From Planococcus antarcticus DSM 14505 (lineage in GTDB: Bacteria > Bacillota > Bacilli > Bacillales_A > Planococcaceae), in contig NZ_CP016534.2 of assembly GCF_001687565.2 (NCBI RefSeq), positions 2,050,501 to 2,114,500 on the forward strand: DNA of 64,000 nt, read 5' to 3'. Shown in pieces: positions 52,743 to 63,217 of the stretch; within the stretch, counting starts at the first letter, position 1, and each line of letters opens with the position of its first letter. The notes under the pieces are model-generated. The model made no database searches and was not told where the DNA came from. It saw only the letters and a program-made list of their open reading frames with translations. The position numbers and the translations under genes are program-made.

Positions 52743-53333
52743 CTACTTCTTTGCAAACTTGTTACTATATAGATAAAGTAGCAGCAAGACACTGACAACA
52801 AAAAACGACAACAAGATCAAAAAGACTTGTACATGCTCAAGAATGGTCTCGTATGCATAAGGAAAGGTCCTGCCCACATTAAAGTAAATAAACATCCAGA
52901 CAAATCCTGCAGTATAGGCAAACAGCATATAACGCATAAATGGAAAACGATTGGCGCCGACAACGTACGGCATAGCCCAACGGATTCCTGGCAGGAAAAA
53001 GCTAAACGCAATTGCCCATTCCCCGTGTTTTTCTAAAAACTTGCTGAACCGGCTGATTGGCTGTTTTAAACGCGTGCGGTTCAAGCGGTTTAACAATCGG
53101 TGCCCTAGGCTGCGACCGATAAAATAAGCGAATGTATTACTTGAAATCAACCCCAAATAAGCCGCCAAAAAAGCGTAGACCGGCTTGAAATAGCTGATTT
53201 CGGTCATAACTCCTGAAAATGCTGCCGCCACTTCATTGGGGATCGGCAGCCCGAACAGCAGCAGCCAATTAAACACGAACATACTGAAATAGCCATATTC
53301 CTTCACTAATTCAATAAAAAACGAGATATCCAT
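52743..53333 (-). CDS. DedA-family membrane protein
   Basis: 196 residues with about five membrane helices and the DedA/VTT sequences LLFGLPIPNEVAAAFSGVM, and FLPGIRWAMPYVVGANRFPFMRY. The family includes flippases for undecaprenyl phosphate or phosphatidylethanolamine; the substrate here is unknown. Ribosome binding site before ATG 53333 is weak (AAAGGCGGTAGAATCT). Confidence 0.85.
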   Translation of the reverse strand: MDISFFIELVKEYGYFSMFVFNWLLLFGLPIPNEVAAAFSGVMTEISYFKPVYAFLAAYLGLISSNTFAYFIGRSLGHRLLNRLNRTRLKQPISRFSKFLEKHGEWAIAFSFFLPGIRWAMPYVVGANRFPFMRYMLFAYTAGFVWMFIYFNVGRTFPYAYETILEHVQVFLILLSFFVVSVLLLLYLYSNKFAKK

Positions 53334-53373
53334 AGATTCTACCGCCTTTAGGCTGTTCTTTCCTTTATGATGA

Positions 53374-53407
53374 CAAAAAAAAGATAGTCCTGCAACGCAG
53401 GACTATC
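53374..53407 (-). terminator. terminator of odhAB
   Basis: GATAGTCCTGC (53383-53393) pairs with GCAGGACTATC (53397-53407); eight T follow on the minus strand. Confidence 0.88.
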
Positions 53408-53421
53408 GGTTTGACCATTTA

Positions 53422-54684
53422 TTAAGATTCCAACAGTAGATCCTCTGGGTTTTCGATCATATCTTTGACCATCTTCAAGAAACCAACAGAATCGCTTCCA
53501 TCAATTACACGGTGATCATATGAAAGAGCAACGTACATCATCGGACGAATTTGAACCTCATCGTCAATTGCTACTGGACGTTTTTGAATTGTGTGCATTC
53601 CAAGAATACCCACTTGTGTACCATTCAATATCGGTGTAGAAAGCAGTGATCCAAAGACTCCACCATTAGTAATTGTGAAAGAACCGCCTGTCATATCTGC
53701 AATCGAAAGTTTCTTGTCGCGTGCTTTTTTAGCAAGTTCACCGATTGTTGCTTCAATTTCTGCAAAGTTTTTCTTGTCCGTATCGCGAACGATCGGAACA
53801 ACAAGTCCCTCTTCAGTTGAAACAGCAATACCTACGTCATAAAACTGTTTTAGTAAAACATCAGTTCCATCTAATTCAGCGTTAACATATGGGTATTTTT
53901 TCAAAGCAGCAGTTACTGCTTTTGTGAAGAATGACATAAAGCCAAGTTTGACATCGTTATTTTTAAGGAATTGATCTTTTTTACGGCTCCGTAATGCCAT
54001 AACGTTCGTCATATCGATTTCATTAAACGTTGTCAACATTGCAGTGGATTGTCTTACTTCAAGAAGACGTTTTGCAATGGTTTGACGGCGTCTTGTCATT
54101 TTTTCACGAACAACACGCCCATTTTCTTCATCAGAAGAAGGCGCAGCAGCTTTTGGCGCTTCTGCTTTTGCAGCCGGCGCAGATGCTGCAGGTTTCGATC
54201 CGTGAGCTTCAACGTCCTGGACGCGAACACGGCCCATTGGATCTACTGGAGAAATAGCAGCAAGATCGATTCCTTTTTCGCGTGCCAATTTGCGTGCCGC
54301 TGGACTTGCGATTGTCCGGTCAGAAGAAGATTGCTCTTCAGCTGCTGGATCTTTTTCTACAGATTCTTGAGTTGCAGGAGCTTCTGTTTTAGCAGGCTCT
54401 TCCACTTTTTTCTGAGTTTCTTCTACTTTAGGTGCTGCAGCTTCGCCAGAACCTTCGCCAACAATCGCGATAACTTGTCCGACTTCAACTGTATCGCCTT
54501 CTTGCGCTAAATGTTCTTGCACAACTCCAGCTTCTTCAGAAATGACTTCAACGTTAACTTTATCTGTTTCTAGTTCAACGATGAATTCTCCCTTTTCAAC
54601 TGTATCGCCTGGCTGTTTAAGCCACTGAGCGATTGTTCCTTCAGTAATCGATTCTGCTAATTCTGGTACTTTGATCTCTGCCAC
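53422..54684 (-). CDS. odhB: 2-oxoglutarate dehydrogenase E2 (dihydrolipoyl succinyltransferase)
   Basis: 420 residues: a lipoyl domain (1-76, lipoylated Lys42 in ETDKVNVEV), an Ala/Glu/Pro-rich linker, an E1/E3-binding domain ([18 protein letters not shown] near 126) and the catalytic acyltransferase domain with [10 protein letters not shown] (His391, Asp395). It transfers the succinyl group to CoA. It follows odhA by 24 nt. Start ATG has AAGGAGGAATTTTTTGTGGC. Confidence 0.95.
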   Translation of the reverse strand: MAEIKVPELAESITEGTIAQWLKQPGDTVEKGEFIVELETDKVNVEVISEEAGVVQEHLAQEGDTVEVGQVIAIVGEGSGEAAAPKVEETQKKVEEPAKTEAPATQESVEKDPAAEEQSSSDRTIASPAARKLAREKGIDLAAISPVDPMGRVRVQDVEAHGSKPAASAPAAKAEAPKAAAPSSDEENGRVVREKMTRRRQTIAKRLLEVRQSTAMLTTFNEIDMTNVMALRSRKKDQFLKNNDVKLGFMSFFTKAVTAALKKYPYVNAELDGTDVLLKQFYDVGIAVSTEEGLVVPIVRDTDKKNFAEIEATIGELAKKARDKKLSIADMTGGSFTITNGGVFGSLLSTPILNGTQVGILGMHTIQKRPVAIDDEVQIRPMMYVALSYDHRVIDGSDSVGFLKMVKDMIENPEDLLLES

Positions 54685-54708
54685 AAAAAATTCCTCCTTA
54701 GATTATCC

Positions 54709-57519
54709 CTACAATTTAGCTAATGCTTCGTCAATAATGCGAGCTTGTTCTACTTTATGTGCTTCTCCATCACCTTCTGCAGGGCTTTGACGATGGACGC
54801 GCCCGAAGTATTTCACTTCTTTGTCATCTGACAATTCACGCAGGTATGGATCTGCAAATGTCCATGAACCCATGTTTTGTGGCTCTTCTTGTACCCAAGC
54901 CAACTCTTTGGCATTTGGATAACGGTCAACGATAGCTTTGATCTTATCAGCCGGAAATGGATACAGTTGCTCGACGCGGACGATATGCGCCCATTCGTAG
55001 CCTTTTCCATCTTTCACTCGTTCTGCCAGATCAATTGCCATTTTGCCGCTTGCAAAAAGAACACGTGTTACTTTTTTCGCATCTTTGCCCATGTTTGGCT
55101 GTTCGATGATTGTTTCGAAATGTCCTTCCGTCAAATCAGTTAGGTCTGCGCCGACCATTGGATGGCGCAGCAAGGATTTTGGAGAGACAATAATTAACGG
55201 ACGAATCGACTCTTCTCCAAGCATTTTGGCCTGGCGGCGTAAAATGTGGAAATAGTTCGCTGCACTAGAAAGATTTGCAACTGTCCAGTTGTTTTCAGCA
55301 GCCATTTGCAAATGTCTTTCCAAGCGAGCGCTTGAATGCTCAGGTCCTTGCCCTTCATAGCCATGAGGCAACAGCATAACTAATCCGGATTTCTGACCCC
55401 ATTTTGCGCGTCCAGCAGAAATAAATTGATCAAAGATCATTTGGGCCATGTTGGCGAAATCACCATATTGCGCTTCCCAGATAACCAGCGCCTTTTCATT
55501 TTCTACATTATAGCCATACTCAAAGCCCAGTACGGATGCTTCACTGAGTGGGCTGTTGTAAACAACAAACGATGCCTTAGCATCTGAGATGTGGTGCAGA
55601 GGTACAAGTTCATTGCCATTTTTATCATCATGCAGAACAAGATGGCGGTGAGCAAATGTGCCACGCTGCGCATCTTGGCCAGTCAATCGAATCGGATTAC
55701 CGTCTTGCAAAATCGACCCGAAGGCAAGCGTTTCAGCATGTGCCCAATCGATCTTGCCTTTATCATTGAACGGGTCTTCACGACGCTTCAAAATTCGCGC
55801 CAACTTGCCGAAGGCAGAGAAATCACTTGGCCATGACAATAATTCTTCGTTCATCTGCGTCAGAACATCTTTATCGACGCCCGTCGGCACTTCAGGAAAA
55901 CCATTCAAGACGGCTTCAGGAATCTCAAGTTTCGGGAAATCTGCAGATTTGTTTTCCTTAACTTTGTCATAAGCTTCCTGCATTTCTTTTTGCGTATCTG
56001 TATCAAGGTTTTTAACATCCTCTTCAGATAAAACTTTTTCCGCTGCCAATTGTTTTCCATAAATTTCACGAACCGTATCATGCTGATGAATGCCATGGTA
56101 CATTGTCGGGTTCGTCACCAAAGGCTCATCCATTTCATTATGTCCGTAGCGACGGTAACCAATTAAATCGATTAGCACATCTTTGCCGAATTTCTCACGG
56201 TACTCAAATGCCAACCGGGCAACAGCAACGACAGCTTCAGGCTCATCGGCGTTAACATGGATAACCGGCACTTCAAACCCTTTTGCAGGATCAGAAGAAT
56301 AGTGAGTCGATCTGGAATCGAATTGTTCCGTTGTAAAGCCGATCAAATTGTTCGCGATGACGTGAATTGATCCACCTGTTTGATAGCCTCTAACACGGCT
56401 AAAGTTTAAGGTTTCGGTTACGATACCCTGTCCAGGAAATGCCGCATCCCCGTGTACAAGAATGGCGTAAGATTTTTTCGGATCTATCTTCGCTATACCC
56501 GTTTGATCAGTGAGTTCCTGTGCAGCACGAGTCTGCCCAGCCACAATCGGACTAACAATTTCCAAATGTGAAGGGTTATAAGCCAGTTTAACACTCGTCC
56601 CATTTGCAGATTTATAAGCAGCTCCCATATGGTATTTTACGTCACCAAACCAGCCTTTCGTGATTTGAAGCGAGCCATCTTCAGGAAGAAAAGCATCATC
56701 TCCAATATGTGCAAAGCCGGCAAACATCATTTCATACGGTTTATTCAAGATATGCGTAAGCACATTTAAACGACCGCGATGCGCCATCCCGATCATTATA
56801 TCTTTGGTTCCCGCTGATTCGGATAGCTGAACAAGTTCGTCCATCAATACCACCAATGAATCGACACCTTCAATTGAGAAGCGCTTTTGTCCAACAAATG
56901 TGCGATGCACAAATTTTTCAAAGCCTTCTACACGTGTCAGCAAGTCAAGAACCTGTTTCTTTTTGTCTGCATCCAATGTCGGTTTGACAGCACCTGCTTC
57001 AATCTTTTCCTGCAGCCAGCTTCGTTCCTGCGGCTGGACCACATGCGAAAATTCAAAAGCAACTTTATCTGTATAAAGCGATTTTAAATAATCAATAGCT
57101 TCCAAGCCATTCTTTATATTGCTTGGTGCATTATTCAGAAGCAAAGATACCGGTACTTCCTTCAAATCCTGATCGCTGAGATCATATGTTGAAGACTCCA
57201 CACGTGAAGTGTCTTTTGGTTGATCCTTAAGCGGATAAATATCCGATGCTAGGTGGCCATGTGCACGAATCGCTTCAGCCAAATGAACAGCAGCTATAAC
57301 TTTTTCGAAATTATTAGGTTCCACAGTTTTTACAGCTGAAGTTTGTTGGTTCGTTGAAACTTCAGCTGGGGGTCCGTATTGCTTAAAAAGTTCAACGTAT
57401 TCTGGATCAAGCAATTCCGGTGATTCTTGATACAGGTCATACATCTCCATTATGTATCCCAGGTTGGGGCCTGTAATGGAACTCCACGGGGATTTTGTAT
57501 CTGAATAATTGCTAGACAT
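54709..57519 (-). CDS. odhA: 2-oxoglutarate dehydrogenase E1
   Basis: About 936 residues, normal for the family. GMAHRGRLNVLTHILNKP near 240, the thiamine-diphosphate and Mg region HGDAAFPGQGIVTETLNFS near 355, and the transketolase-like C-terminal half with HGYEGQGPEHSSARLERHLQ are visible. It decarboxylates 2-oxoglutarate in the citric-acid cycle. I chose ATG 57519 behind GGAGGTTTTTTTA. The promoter should lie within 57520-57766, where no further gene is seen. Confidence 0.95.
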   Translation of the reverse strand: MSSNYSDTKSPWSSITGPNLGYIMEMYDLYQESPELLDPEYVELFKQYGPPAEVSTNQQTSAVKTVEPNNFEKVIAAVHLAEAIRAHGHLASDIYPLKDQPKDTSRVESSTYDLSDQDLKEVPVSLLLNNAPSNIKNGLEAIDYLKSLYTDKVAFEFSHVVQPQERSWLQEKIEAGAVKPTLDADKKKQVLDLLTRVEGFEKFVHRTFVGQKRFSIEGVDSLVVLMDELVQLSESAGTKDIMIGMAHRGRLNVLTHILNKPYEMMFAGFAHIGDDAFLPEDGSLQITKGWFGDVKYHMGAAYKSANGTSVKLAYNPSHLEIVSPIVAGQTRAAQELTDQTGIAKIDPKKSYAILVHGDAAFPGQGIVTETLNFSRVRGYQTGGSIHVIANNLIGFTTEQFDSRSTHYSSDPAKGFEVPVIHVNADEPEAVVAVARLAFEYREKFGKDVLIDLIGYRRYGHNEMDEPLVTNPTMYHGIHQHDTVREIYGKQLAAEKVLSEEDVKNLDTDTQKEMQEAYDKVKENKSADFPKLEIPEAVLNGFPEVPTGVDKDVLTQMNEELLSWPSDFSAFGKLARILKRREDPFNDKGKIDWAHAETLAFGSILQDGNPIRLTGQDAQRGTFAHRHLVLHDDKNGNELVPLHHISDAKASFVVYNSPLSEASVLGFEYGYNVENEKALVIWEAQYGDFANMAQMIFDQFISAGRAKWGQKSGLVMLLPHGYEGQGPEHSSARLERHLQMAAENNWTVANLSSAANYFHILRRQAKMLGEESIRPLIIVSPKSLLRHPMVGADLTDLTEGHFETIIEQPNMGKDAKKVTRVLFASGKMAIDLAERVKDGKGYEWAHIVRVEQLYPFPADKIKAIVDRYPNAKELAWVQEEPQNMGSWTFADPYLRELSDDKEVKYFGRVHRQSPAEGDGEAHKVEQARIIDEALAKL

Positions 57520-57766
57520 TAAAAAAACCTCCAACTATATTGTTTGACGGCAGTCACTTTATTTGTATATGTCTCGTATATTTTATCACGCAACCCACTA
57601 GACATAAAGCAGAAGACGTTTTGGTCATAAAAGATTAAAATTCCCTATCCATCTTACTACTTCCATGTTAAAAAGACAAAGCCTTTCCGTGAAAATATTC
57701 ACATAACCTAAAGTAAAACGTTTTCATCTTTTTTTCGATTGAAAATGGCTGTTTTTTAGGCCAGCG

Positions 57767-59413
57767 TCACACGGAAGTGTAGAAACAACTTTTTCCTTTT
57801 CCATTGCTTTTCGCTAAATAAAGAGCAGCATCTGCTTTTTTAACGAGATCATCAAAATTATTTCCATGGAGAGGATATACGGAAACCCCGACTGATGAGC
57901 TTGGTGTAAAGTGATGTCTGTTGATTTTCCATCCTTCCGCGAGTGTCTCATTGATGCGGCCGATAATCTTATCGATATGCAACTGGCATTCTTCAGGAAG
58001 AATGCCGCATAGCGCCACAAGAAATTCATCTCCACCAACTCTGGCAGCTAAATCGCCTTTTCGTACGCTCTTTTTGATTGCTTGACCAAAGTGATAGATA
58101 AATTCATCCCCAACGTCATGGCCAAACTGGTCATTAATTGATTTAAAATTGTCACCATCGATATACAGCAAGGCGATATGCTCGCCTTTTTCTTTTGCAT
58201 GGTCTTTCATCTGCTGAAATTGCTGGACCATTAAACGGCGATTGGGCAAGGTTGTCAAGCCATCATGATAAGCCATAAAGTGGAGCTGTTCTTCCAGCTG
58301 CTTTCTTTCCGTCACGTCAAACAAAATCGACAGTACCTGATAGATCTTCCCATCCACATCGAGTAAAGGAATAATGGTAGCATCCACCCAGAAAACTTCA
58401 CCATTTTTCTTTAAGCTTTTAAGTTGTCCACGCCAAATAGATCCCTGCCAAATAACTGTGCGAATCTTTTCGTATTCTTCTGCGGAAATGATTGCTTCTC
58501 CTATTTCGTAAGCATTTATTCCAATCAGCTCTTCGGGCATATAGCCGGTTAATTTATTTAAATTGTCATTAACGAATTCTATCGTACCAGACAAACTCCA
58601 AATGGCGACAAGCGCTGCGTAATTAAGCGCATCCTTGTAGCTCTCCAGAATATTCTCTGTTCGTTTCAGCTCATTTTTCAACAACAGTTCGCTGGTCAGT
58701 TCTCGGAACACGACATGAAATGCTCGAATAATGCCATTCTCATTGATAGGTGAATAGCTGACTGAAAACTTTGCCATCGTGCCATCTTGTTTTCGGCGTT
58801 GCATGATTATCGAGGTGCCCTTCGATTCGGAGTCGAATCTTTCCAGCAGGCTTTTGCCCGATTTGAATAACTCTTTTTGCTTTTCGGGTAAATTCTTGTA
58901 ATAACGGTTGATCCATTCTTCTTTTTTCACGCCGAACGTTCTTTCATAGGCCGGGTTCAGATCGACGATCATGTATTCTGCTGAAATCATAATCATTGGA
59001 TCTACTGAGTTTTGAACTAAAGACTCATAGAATAAATAATCCTCTTCTATCTTTTTCTGCACTGCAACGTTTTTCGTTACCGCCAGTACAAATCTCTGCT
59101 CTTCAAACTCAATCGGCGTCACTTCGGTTTCCATCGCCGTATCACGCTCACTAAACAGGCTATAATCACGATAGATATGCTTTACTCCAGCTTTCAAGGC
59201 AATAAGATACTGCTTTTTAATATCTCTTGAAAGTTCCAGTGGCATGCTCTCATCCAGCGTGGCTCCCGTTAGTTCTTTTTTAAAGATGGCTAGACACACT
59301 GGATTGACGTAAACATAGTCAAACGTCTCTCCATTTTGTTTCATTAAATAGACTGGGTCTTTGGTGTTCCTGTAAAGGAGATCCAACTGCTCCGTCGTAA
59401 AAGGCATGAGCAT
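57767..59413 (-). CDS. PAS-domain diguanylate cyclase
   Basis: 548 residues: three PAS sensor domains (about 10-120, 125-245, 255-375; the second includes DLNPAYERTFGV, the third SLSGTIEFVNDNLNKLTGYMPEEL) and a C-terminal GGDEF domain. The active-site RVGGDEF is intact and an RKGD inhibitory site lies five residues before GGDEF, so it should make cyclic-di-GMP and be product-inhibited. No membrane helix. Start ATG 59413 or 59407. Confidence 0.9.
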   Translation of the reverse strand: MLMPFTTEQLDLLYRNTKDPVYLMKQNGETFDYVYVNPVCLAIFKKELTGATLDESMPLELSRDIKKQYLIALKAGVKHIYRDYSLFSERDTAMETEVTPIEFEEQRFVLAVTKNVAVQKKIEEDYLFYESLVQNSVDPMIMISAEYMIVDLNPAYERTFGVKKEEWINRYYKNLPEKQKELFKSGKSLLERFDSESKGTSIIMQRRKQDGTMAKFSVSYSPINENGIIRAFHVVFRELTSELLLKNELKRTENILESYKDALNYAALVAIWSLSGTIEFVNDNLNKLTGYMPEELIGINAYEIGEAIISAEEYEKIRTVIWQGSIWRGQLKSLKKNGEVFWVDATIIPLLDVDGKIYQVLSILFDVTERKQLEEQLHFMAYHDGLTTLPNRRLMVQQFQQMKDHAKEKGEHIALLYIDGDNFKSINDQFGHDVGDEFIYHFGQAIKKSVRKGDLAARVGGDEFLVALCGILPEECQLHIDKIIGRINETLAEGWKINRHHFTPSSSVGVSVYPLHGNNFDDLVKKADAALYLAKSNGKGKSCFYTSV

Positions 59414-59431
59414 CTATTTCACCGCTTTCCA

Positions 59432-60394
59432 TTATACAAATTGTTTTGATGCAGACGATATCTGCTCAATAAATTCTTCATAACGCGTCTGCTCTTCCAA
59501 GCGCTCAACGGATAGAATTTTGCTGTCTGCCGCTTTGACTGACCATTCAAATTCATTTATCGACAAGTATGTTGCATTTCCAGTAAGCTGAAGACGGATA
59601 TTGTCTCCTTGCCTGCGAACTGTACACTTTACCATTCCCCCAGGATTATAGACAAAAACATCTCCATAGGGCATCAAACCAGTCATGCAACTAATCAATG
59701 CAGAAGCGGTCATCGCAGTTCCACAAGCATTGGTGAATCCGACGCCGCGTTCATAGGTACGGACGAATATTCCACCTTCCATAGGCGTCACATAACTGAC
59801 GTTCACACCATCTGAAAAATATTCATTATTGCCGTTGAAATACTGAGCCCATTTTTGTTGATGACTTGTATCTTTCTGTAGATCAGCTGAAACAATGCCA
59901 ATCAAATGCGGATTGGGAACAGCGACCGCGGAAAATGGAATTTTTTCTGAAACAAAAGACAAAGGTTTGTGAATCCATTCACTATTGCCATCATAGCTCA
60001 GTGGCAACCTGCTGAGCGAAAATGAAACCGGAGATATTTCAACCGCATAGGTTTCGATGCCTTCGTTCAAGGTCTCTTCTTTTTTTACACGCAGGGAAGC
60101 TCTCATAGTTTCAATTACTGCTTCCTTCACCTTGTCGCGTTCGCACACATAGCGGGCAACACAGCGAAGGCCATTGCCGCACATGGATGCTTCAGAACCA
60201 TCATTATTAAAGACGCGCATTTTCGCATGTGCAATAACTGAAGGCAAGATCACTAAAATGCCGTCAATGTCTTTGTCCAATGCTGCAAGCTGGATCGCTA
60301 GCTGTGCAAAATCAGCACGACCATCCGATTCAAACATATAAAAGGTATTCATAGAGCCATGGACTTTTATCAATGTCATTTCCATTCTGGTCAC
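59432..60394 (-). CDS. dapF: diaminopimelate epimerase
   Basis: 320 residues. Both catalytic cysteines are present: NNDGSEASMCGNGLRCVARY near 73 and GVGFTNACGTAMTASAL near 230. It interconverts LL- and meso-diaminopimelate for lysine and peptidoglycan. Slightly longer and more divergent than the usual ~280-residue DapF. It lies 20 nt after murG on the same strand, and the cyclase gene follows 18 nt later, so the three genes may be one operon. Start has AAGAGGTGACC. Confidence 0.82.
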   Translation of the reverse strand: MTRMEMTLIKVHGSMNTFYMFESDGRADFAQLAIQLAALDKDIDGILVILPSVIAHAKMRVFNNDGSEASMCGNGLRCVARYVCERDKVKEAVIETMRASLRVKKEETLNEGIETYAVEISPVSFSLSRLPLSYDGNSEWIHKPLSFVSEKIPFSAVAVPNPHLIGIVSADLQKDTSHQQKWAQYFNGNNEYFSDGVNVSYVTPMEGGIFVRTYERGVGFTNACGTAMTASALISCMTGLMPYGDVFVYNPGGMVKCTVRRQGDNIRLQLTGNATYLSINEFEWSVKAADSKILSVERLEEQTRYEEFIEQISSASKQFV

Positions 60395-60414
60395 CTCTTT
60401 AGAATAGTAAGGAT

Positions 60415-61491
60415 TTACTTTGTATGTGACGCTACCAATTTTGCCATTTTAGCGGCAGTAATCGGTGATTCAGCTCGTGTCATTGCCTCAACTAATTGAT
60501 CTTTATCAGCTTGCAAACGAGCCAGCTCTTCCATCAAACGGTCAGCAGACAACTCTTCTTCTTCGACCACGTGGGCAAAGCCTTGTTTTTCGAATAAATT
60601 AGCATTCAGTATTTGATCGCCGCGGCTTTTTTGCAAAGAAAGTGGCACTAACAGCATCGGCTTTTTCAATGCCAAAAACTCAAATATTGAATTGGACCCC
60701 GCCCGAGATACCACGAAATCCGTCATATGCAGCAAATGTGGCAGCTTATGTGTCACGTACTCAAATTGGCGGTAATTCACGTGGACGTTCAGTTCCACTA
60801 TACTGTTGCCTTTACCGCATAAATGAATGATATTGAACCCTTCTAACAGCCGTTCCAAGTTGTCGCGGACAGCGGAGTTAATCATTGCTGACCCTTGGCT
60901 TCCGCCCATGACCATCAATACCGGCAGTTCGTTATCGAACGGGCAGATTTCCTGGCCTTTTTCTGCAGAGCCTTTCATCAGCTCACTGCGGATAAGTGAT
61001 CCCGTGCACGTGGATTTATTGCTCGGCACATGCGCGAGCGTCTCTTTAAAAACGGTAAAAATGTGATCAGCGAAAGGCAATGCGATCTTGTTGGCCAATC
61101 CAGGCGTAACATCCGATTCATGGATAATGACTGGAACCGACATCATTCGCCCAGCCATTGCGACAGGTACAGAAACGAATCCGCCTTTTGAAAAGATTGC
61201 CACGGGTTTGGTCTTACGGATAATATTGACCGCCTGCATAAGCCCTGCTCCTACACGAAACGGATCCGAGAAATTCTTCGTGGAGAAATAACGTCTCAAC
61301 TTGCCGCTGGAAATGGCGTGATAGGGAACCGACGGAAACGATTCACGGATCAGTTCGTTTTCAATCCCGTCTTTGGAGCCGATGTATTCGACGTGGAATC
61401 CCAAATTCTTCAGTTCTGGAATCAATGCCTGATTCAAAGAGACGTGTCCTGCCGTTCCGCCTCCGGTCAATAAAATTGTTTTGTTGTCCAT
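60415..61491 (-). CDS. murG: UDP-GlcNAc:lipid I transferase MurG
   Basis: About 358 residues. The N-terminal GGGTAGHVSLNQALIPEL loop and the C-terminal MGGSQGSAMIN, SRAGSNSIFEF and GDQILNANLFEKQGFA motifs match MurG, which finishes lipid II at the membrane. I chose ATG 61491 behind GTAGGAC. It is not in a division/cell-wall cluster here, so it may be a second murG. Confidence 0.88.
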   Translation of the reverse strand: MDNKTILLTGGGTAGHVSLNQALIPELKNLGFHVEYIGSKDGIENELIRESFPSVPYHAISSGKLRRYFSTKNFSDPFRVGAGLMQAVNIIRKTKPVAIFSKGGFVSVPVAMAGRMMSVPVIIHESDVTPGLANKIALPFADHIFTVFKETLAHVPSNKSTCTGSLIRSELMKGSAEKGQEICPFDNELPVLMVMGGSQGSAMINSAVRDNLERLLEGFNIIHLCGKGNSIVELNVHVNYRQFEYVTHKLPHLLHMTDFVVSRAGSNSIFEFLALKKPMLLVPLSLQKSRGDQILNANLFEKQGFAHVVEEEELSADRLMEELARLQADKDQLVEAMTRAESPITAAKMAKLVASHTK

Positions 61492-61605
61492 TGCTTGTCC
61501 TACTTTCATCTATTAGTTTGGCGTAGCCGAATTGCTTTAAGCAAGCCTTTCTATGCTATACTGGATTTTATGTGTTAAATTGAAACAGAATAAGTTGCAC
61601 TATTA

Positions 61606-61745
61606 GGTTGAACTTATGATTTCCACCTGTTGACATTCCGCAACCCAGCTCCGTCTTCCATCTGGCCTGCGCTTAGAGCGATCTCTTCAGACTTACTACG
61701 CTTTAATGGATTTAAAATCCAATACTTGAGTTCAACTTGTATAGG
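61606..61745. repeat. weak copy of dispersed repeat family 2
   Basis: GTTGAACTTATG at the left and GAGTTCAACTTG at the right mirror the termini of 23218-23708, and the interior CCGTCTTCCATCTGGCCTGC with AGAGCGATCTCTTCAGACTTACT is similar to it. Lies between murG and the MATE gene. Confidence 0.45.
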
Positions 61746-61767
61746 AAAATTGCGGGAGGAAAGACAT

Positions 61768-63144
61768 ATGTACCAAACAATAACCATGAAAGAAAAGTTA
61801 CTGCTGTTAGTAAAAATTGTTTTTCCGATTCTCGTCACACAACTCGCGATGTACCTGGTGACATTTTTCGATATCTACATGACTGCTCGCTATGGAACAG
61901 AGGATTTGGCTGGCGTTTCCATCGGGTCATCCTTTTGGGTCCCTGTCTATATCGGGCTCGCGGGAATTCTGATGTCCATTACCCCAATTGTAGCACAATT
62001 GATGGGGGCCAAGAAAAAAGAACAGGTAAAACAAGCCGTACAGCAAGGGATTTATTTGGCCATGCTGCTGGCTGCCATCGTCTTCGCATTCTTTTACTTC
62101 AGCATCGATTATCTGTTGGCATTCATGGACCTCGAGCCGGTGGTCGCTGATGTCGCCAATCGTTATATCTTTGCGATGTCGATCGGGTTGATCCCGTTAT
62201 TCGTCTATAATGCTTTGCGCTCTTATATCGATGCACTTGGAGCAACGCGTGTCACAATGGTCATTTCGCTGTTATCGACACCCATCAACATTTTCTTCAA
62301 TTACTTGCTGATTTTTGGAAATTTCGGTTTTCCGGAACTTGGAGGAGCAGGTGCTGGCTTTGCTTCGGCCATCACCTACTGGCTGATCCTAGCGATCGCT
62401 GTGTGGATCATCCATACAAGAAGCCCGTTTAATTCCTATGGCATCTTCCGCAGTTGGCCGAAATTGTCACTGAGCCGTTGGAGTGAAATCAGCCGAATCG
62501 GTGTACCAATCGGCATTTCAATCTTTGTGGAAACAAGTATTTTCTCTGCCGTGACCTTTATGCTAGCTGTCTACGGCACTGTCACCATTGCAGCACATCA
62601 AATCGCTTTGAATTTTGCTTCTTTGCTTTATATGCTGCCACTCAGCATCTCCATGGGTGCCACGATCCTTGTTGGCTATGAAGTTGGCGCTAAGCGCTTC
62701 CAGGACGCTAAACAATATAGCTGGCTCAGTGTGGGTACAGCCGTTACATTAAGCTTCTTATCCGCTTGTATCCTGTTCTTCATGCGCAGTGAAATTGCAG
62801 CTTTATATTCCTCAGACCCTGTAGTGGTCGAGCTCGCTGTCCAGTTTCTACTGTTTGCGGCTTTGTTCCAACTATCGGACGCTATTCAAGCACCCGTACA
62901 GGGAGCGCTCCGCGGCTATAAAGATGTCAACATCACGTTCATCATGGCGCTAATTTCTTACTGGGTCATCGGTCTTCCTTGCGGGTACTTATTGGCAAAC
63001 TTTACTGACTTTGGTGCTTTCGGCTATTGGATCGGCCTGATTGTCGGCTTGACAGCGGGTGCCATCACCTTGTCTGTTCGTTTACTGCTGATTCAAAAAC
63101 GAATTTCTGCTCACTCGACAGTTCAGCACTACGCCACAAAATAA
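61768..63144 (+). CDS. MATE-family efflux transporter (NorM-like)
   Basis: About 458 residues, twelve membrane helices, with family sequences LVTQLAMYLVTFFDIYMTARYG at the start, PVYIGLAGILMSITPIVAQLMGA and QAPVQGALRGYKDVN in the second half. It exports cationic drugs with Na+ or H+. I chose ATG 61768 with GCGGGAGGAAAGAC; the frame is open upstream through repeat sequence. Confidence 0.9.
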   Translation: MYQTITMKEKLLLLVKIVFPILVTQLAMYLVTFFDIYMTARYGTEDLAGVSIGSSFWVPVYIGLAGILMSITPIVAQLMGAKKKEQVKQAVQQGIYLAMLLAAIVFAFFYFSIDYLLAFMDLEPVVADVANRYIFAMSIGLIPLFVYNALRSYIDALGATRVTMVISLLSTPINIFFNYLLIFGNFGFPELGGAGAGFASAITYWLILAIAVWIIHTRSPFNSYGIFRSWPKLSLSRWSEISRIGVPIGISIFVETSIFSAVTFMLAVYGTVTIAAHQIALNFASLLYMLPLSISMGATILVGYEVGAKRFQDAKQYSWLSVGTAVTLSFLSACILFFMRSEIAALYSSDPVVVELAVQFLLFAALFQLSDAIQAPVQGALRGYKDVNITFIMALISYWVIGLPCGYLLANFTDFGAFGYWIGLIVGLTAGAITLSVRLLLIQKRISAHSTVQHYATK

Positions 63145-63147
63145 AAA

Positions 63148-63205
63148 AAATATAAAAGCAGAAAAAGAAAAATCATCTGATTTTCTTTTCCTGCTTTTAT
63201 TTATG
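63148..63205. terminator. terminator of the MATE gene
   Basis: ATAAAAGCAG pairs with CTGCTTTTAT, extended by AAAAGAAAAATCA/TGATTTTCTTTT; flanked by A- and T-runs for both directions. Confidence 0.85.
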
Positions 63206-63217
63206 TTGGTTGATTTA

